A stretch of DNA of 31,176 nt from positions 1 to 31,176 of the forward strand of contig JBBDQN010000033.1 in assembly GCA_040905905.1 (NCBI GenBank). The letters run 5' to 3'. Positions 31,162 through 31,176 of this stretch are shown in pieces; the stretch's first letter is position 1; each line of letters begins with the position of its first letter. Under the pieces are notes generated by a model. It searched no databases. It saw only the letters and a list, made by a program, of their open reading frames with translations, and had not been told where the DNA came from. The translations under genes were made by a program, and so were the position numbers. The stretch is from JAICND01 sp040905905. Lineage in GTDB: Bacteria > Actinomycetota > Acidimicrobiia > Spongiisociales > ZC4RG35.

Positions 31162-31176
31162 TACGGCGAAGCCGGG

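Noticed and set aside
1..31176. CRISPR arrays, insertion sequences, toxin-antitoxin or defence genes
   Set aside because: None was found on either strand; no transposase motifs and no regular spacer-repeat arrays are present.

Overview
The window is GC-rich, densely packed bacterial chromosome. It looks actinobacterial. The main reason is gene order: a small acidic protein, tlyA, nadK, recN, then pyrG, xerD, scpA, scpB, rluB, cmk and der follow the sequence I know from Mycobacterium and relatives. GTG and TTG starts, 4-base stop/start overlaps and likely leaderless transcripts fit this. A lineage near Acidimicrobiia is my guess; nothing in the sequence fixes the class.

Layout. The left edge cuts a tRNA-Pro(GGG). 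Two plus-strand genes follow: a polytopic GT-C-like membrane protein and a free-standing cyclic-nucleotide-binding domain. From 13254 down to 2096 one long minus-strand gene train reads pyrG, ald, xerD, a DksA-type zinc finger protein, an HD-domain protein, scpA, scpB, rluB, aroA, cmk, ispH, der and a 49-residue membrane peptide. It combines CTP synthesis, alanine dehydrogenase, chromosome dimer resolution and condensation, rRNA modification, the shikimate and isoprenoid pathways, and ribosome assembly. Most junctions overlap by 4 bases, so translational coupling is likely.

From 13318 to 20280 lies an accessory block. A predicted disaccharide module has a GT4 synthase of the sucrose/mannosylfructose-phosphate type, a matching HAD phosphatase and a six-hairpin glycoside hydrolase on the opposite strand. 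After a 565-base gap with a striking symmetric repeat come two histidine kinases, a hybrid (PAS-HisKA-HATPase-REC) and an inverse hybrid (REC-HisKA-HATPase), with no DNA-binding output domain nearby.

From 26009 down to 20326 a second minus-strand train reads small acidic protein, tlyA, nadK, recN, a crotonase-like protein and an acyl-CoA synthetase. On its other side are a plus-strand rhomboid protease and minus-strand genes for an amidohydrolase with a twin-arginine motif, a NagD-type HAD phosphatase and an M20 peptidase. A plus-strand SAM methyltransferase and a strong hairpin close the window.

The most interesting items are the sugar module, the 30-base-spaced symmetric repeat before the kinases, probable CTG starts at CTGA overlaps, and two short genes easily missed by annotation. 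All functions are read by eye from motifs and context; no database search was possible.
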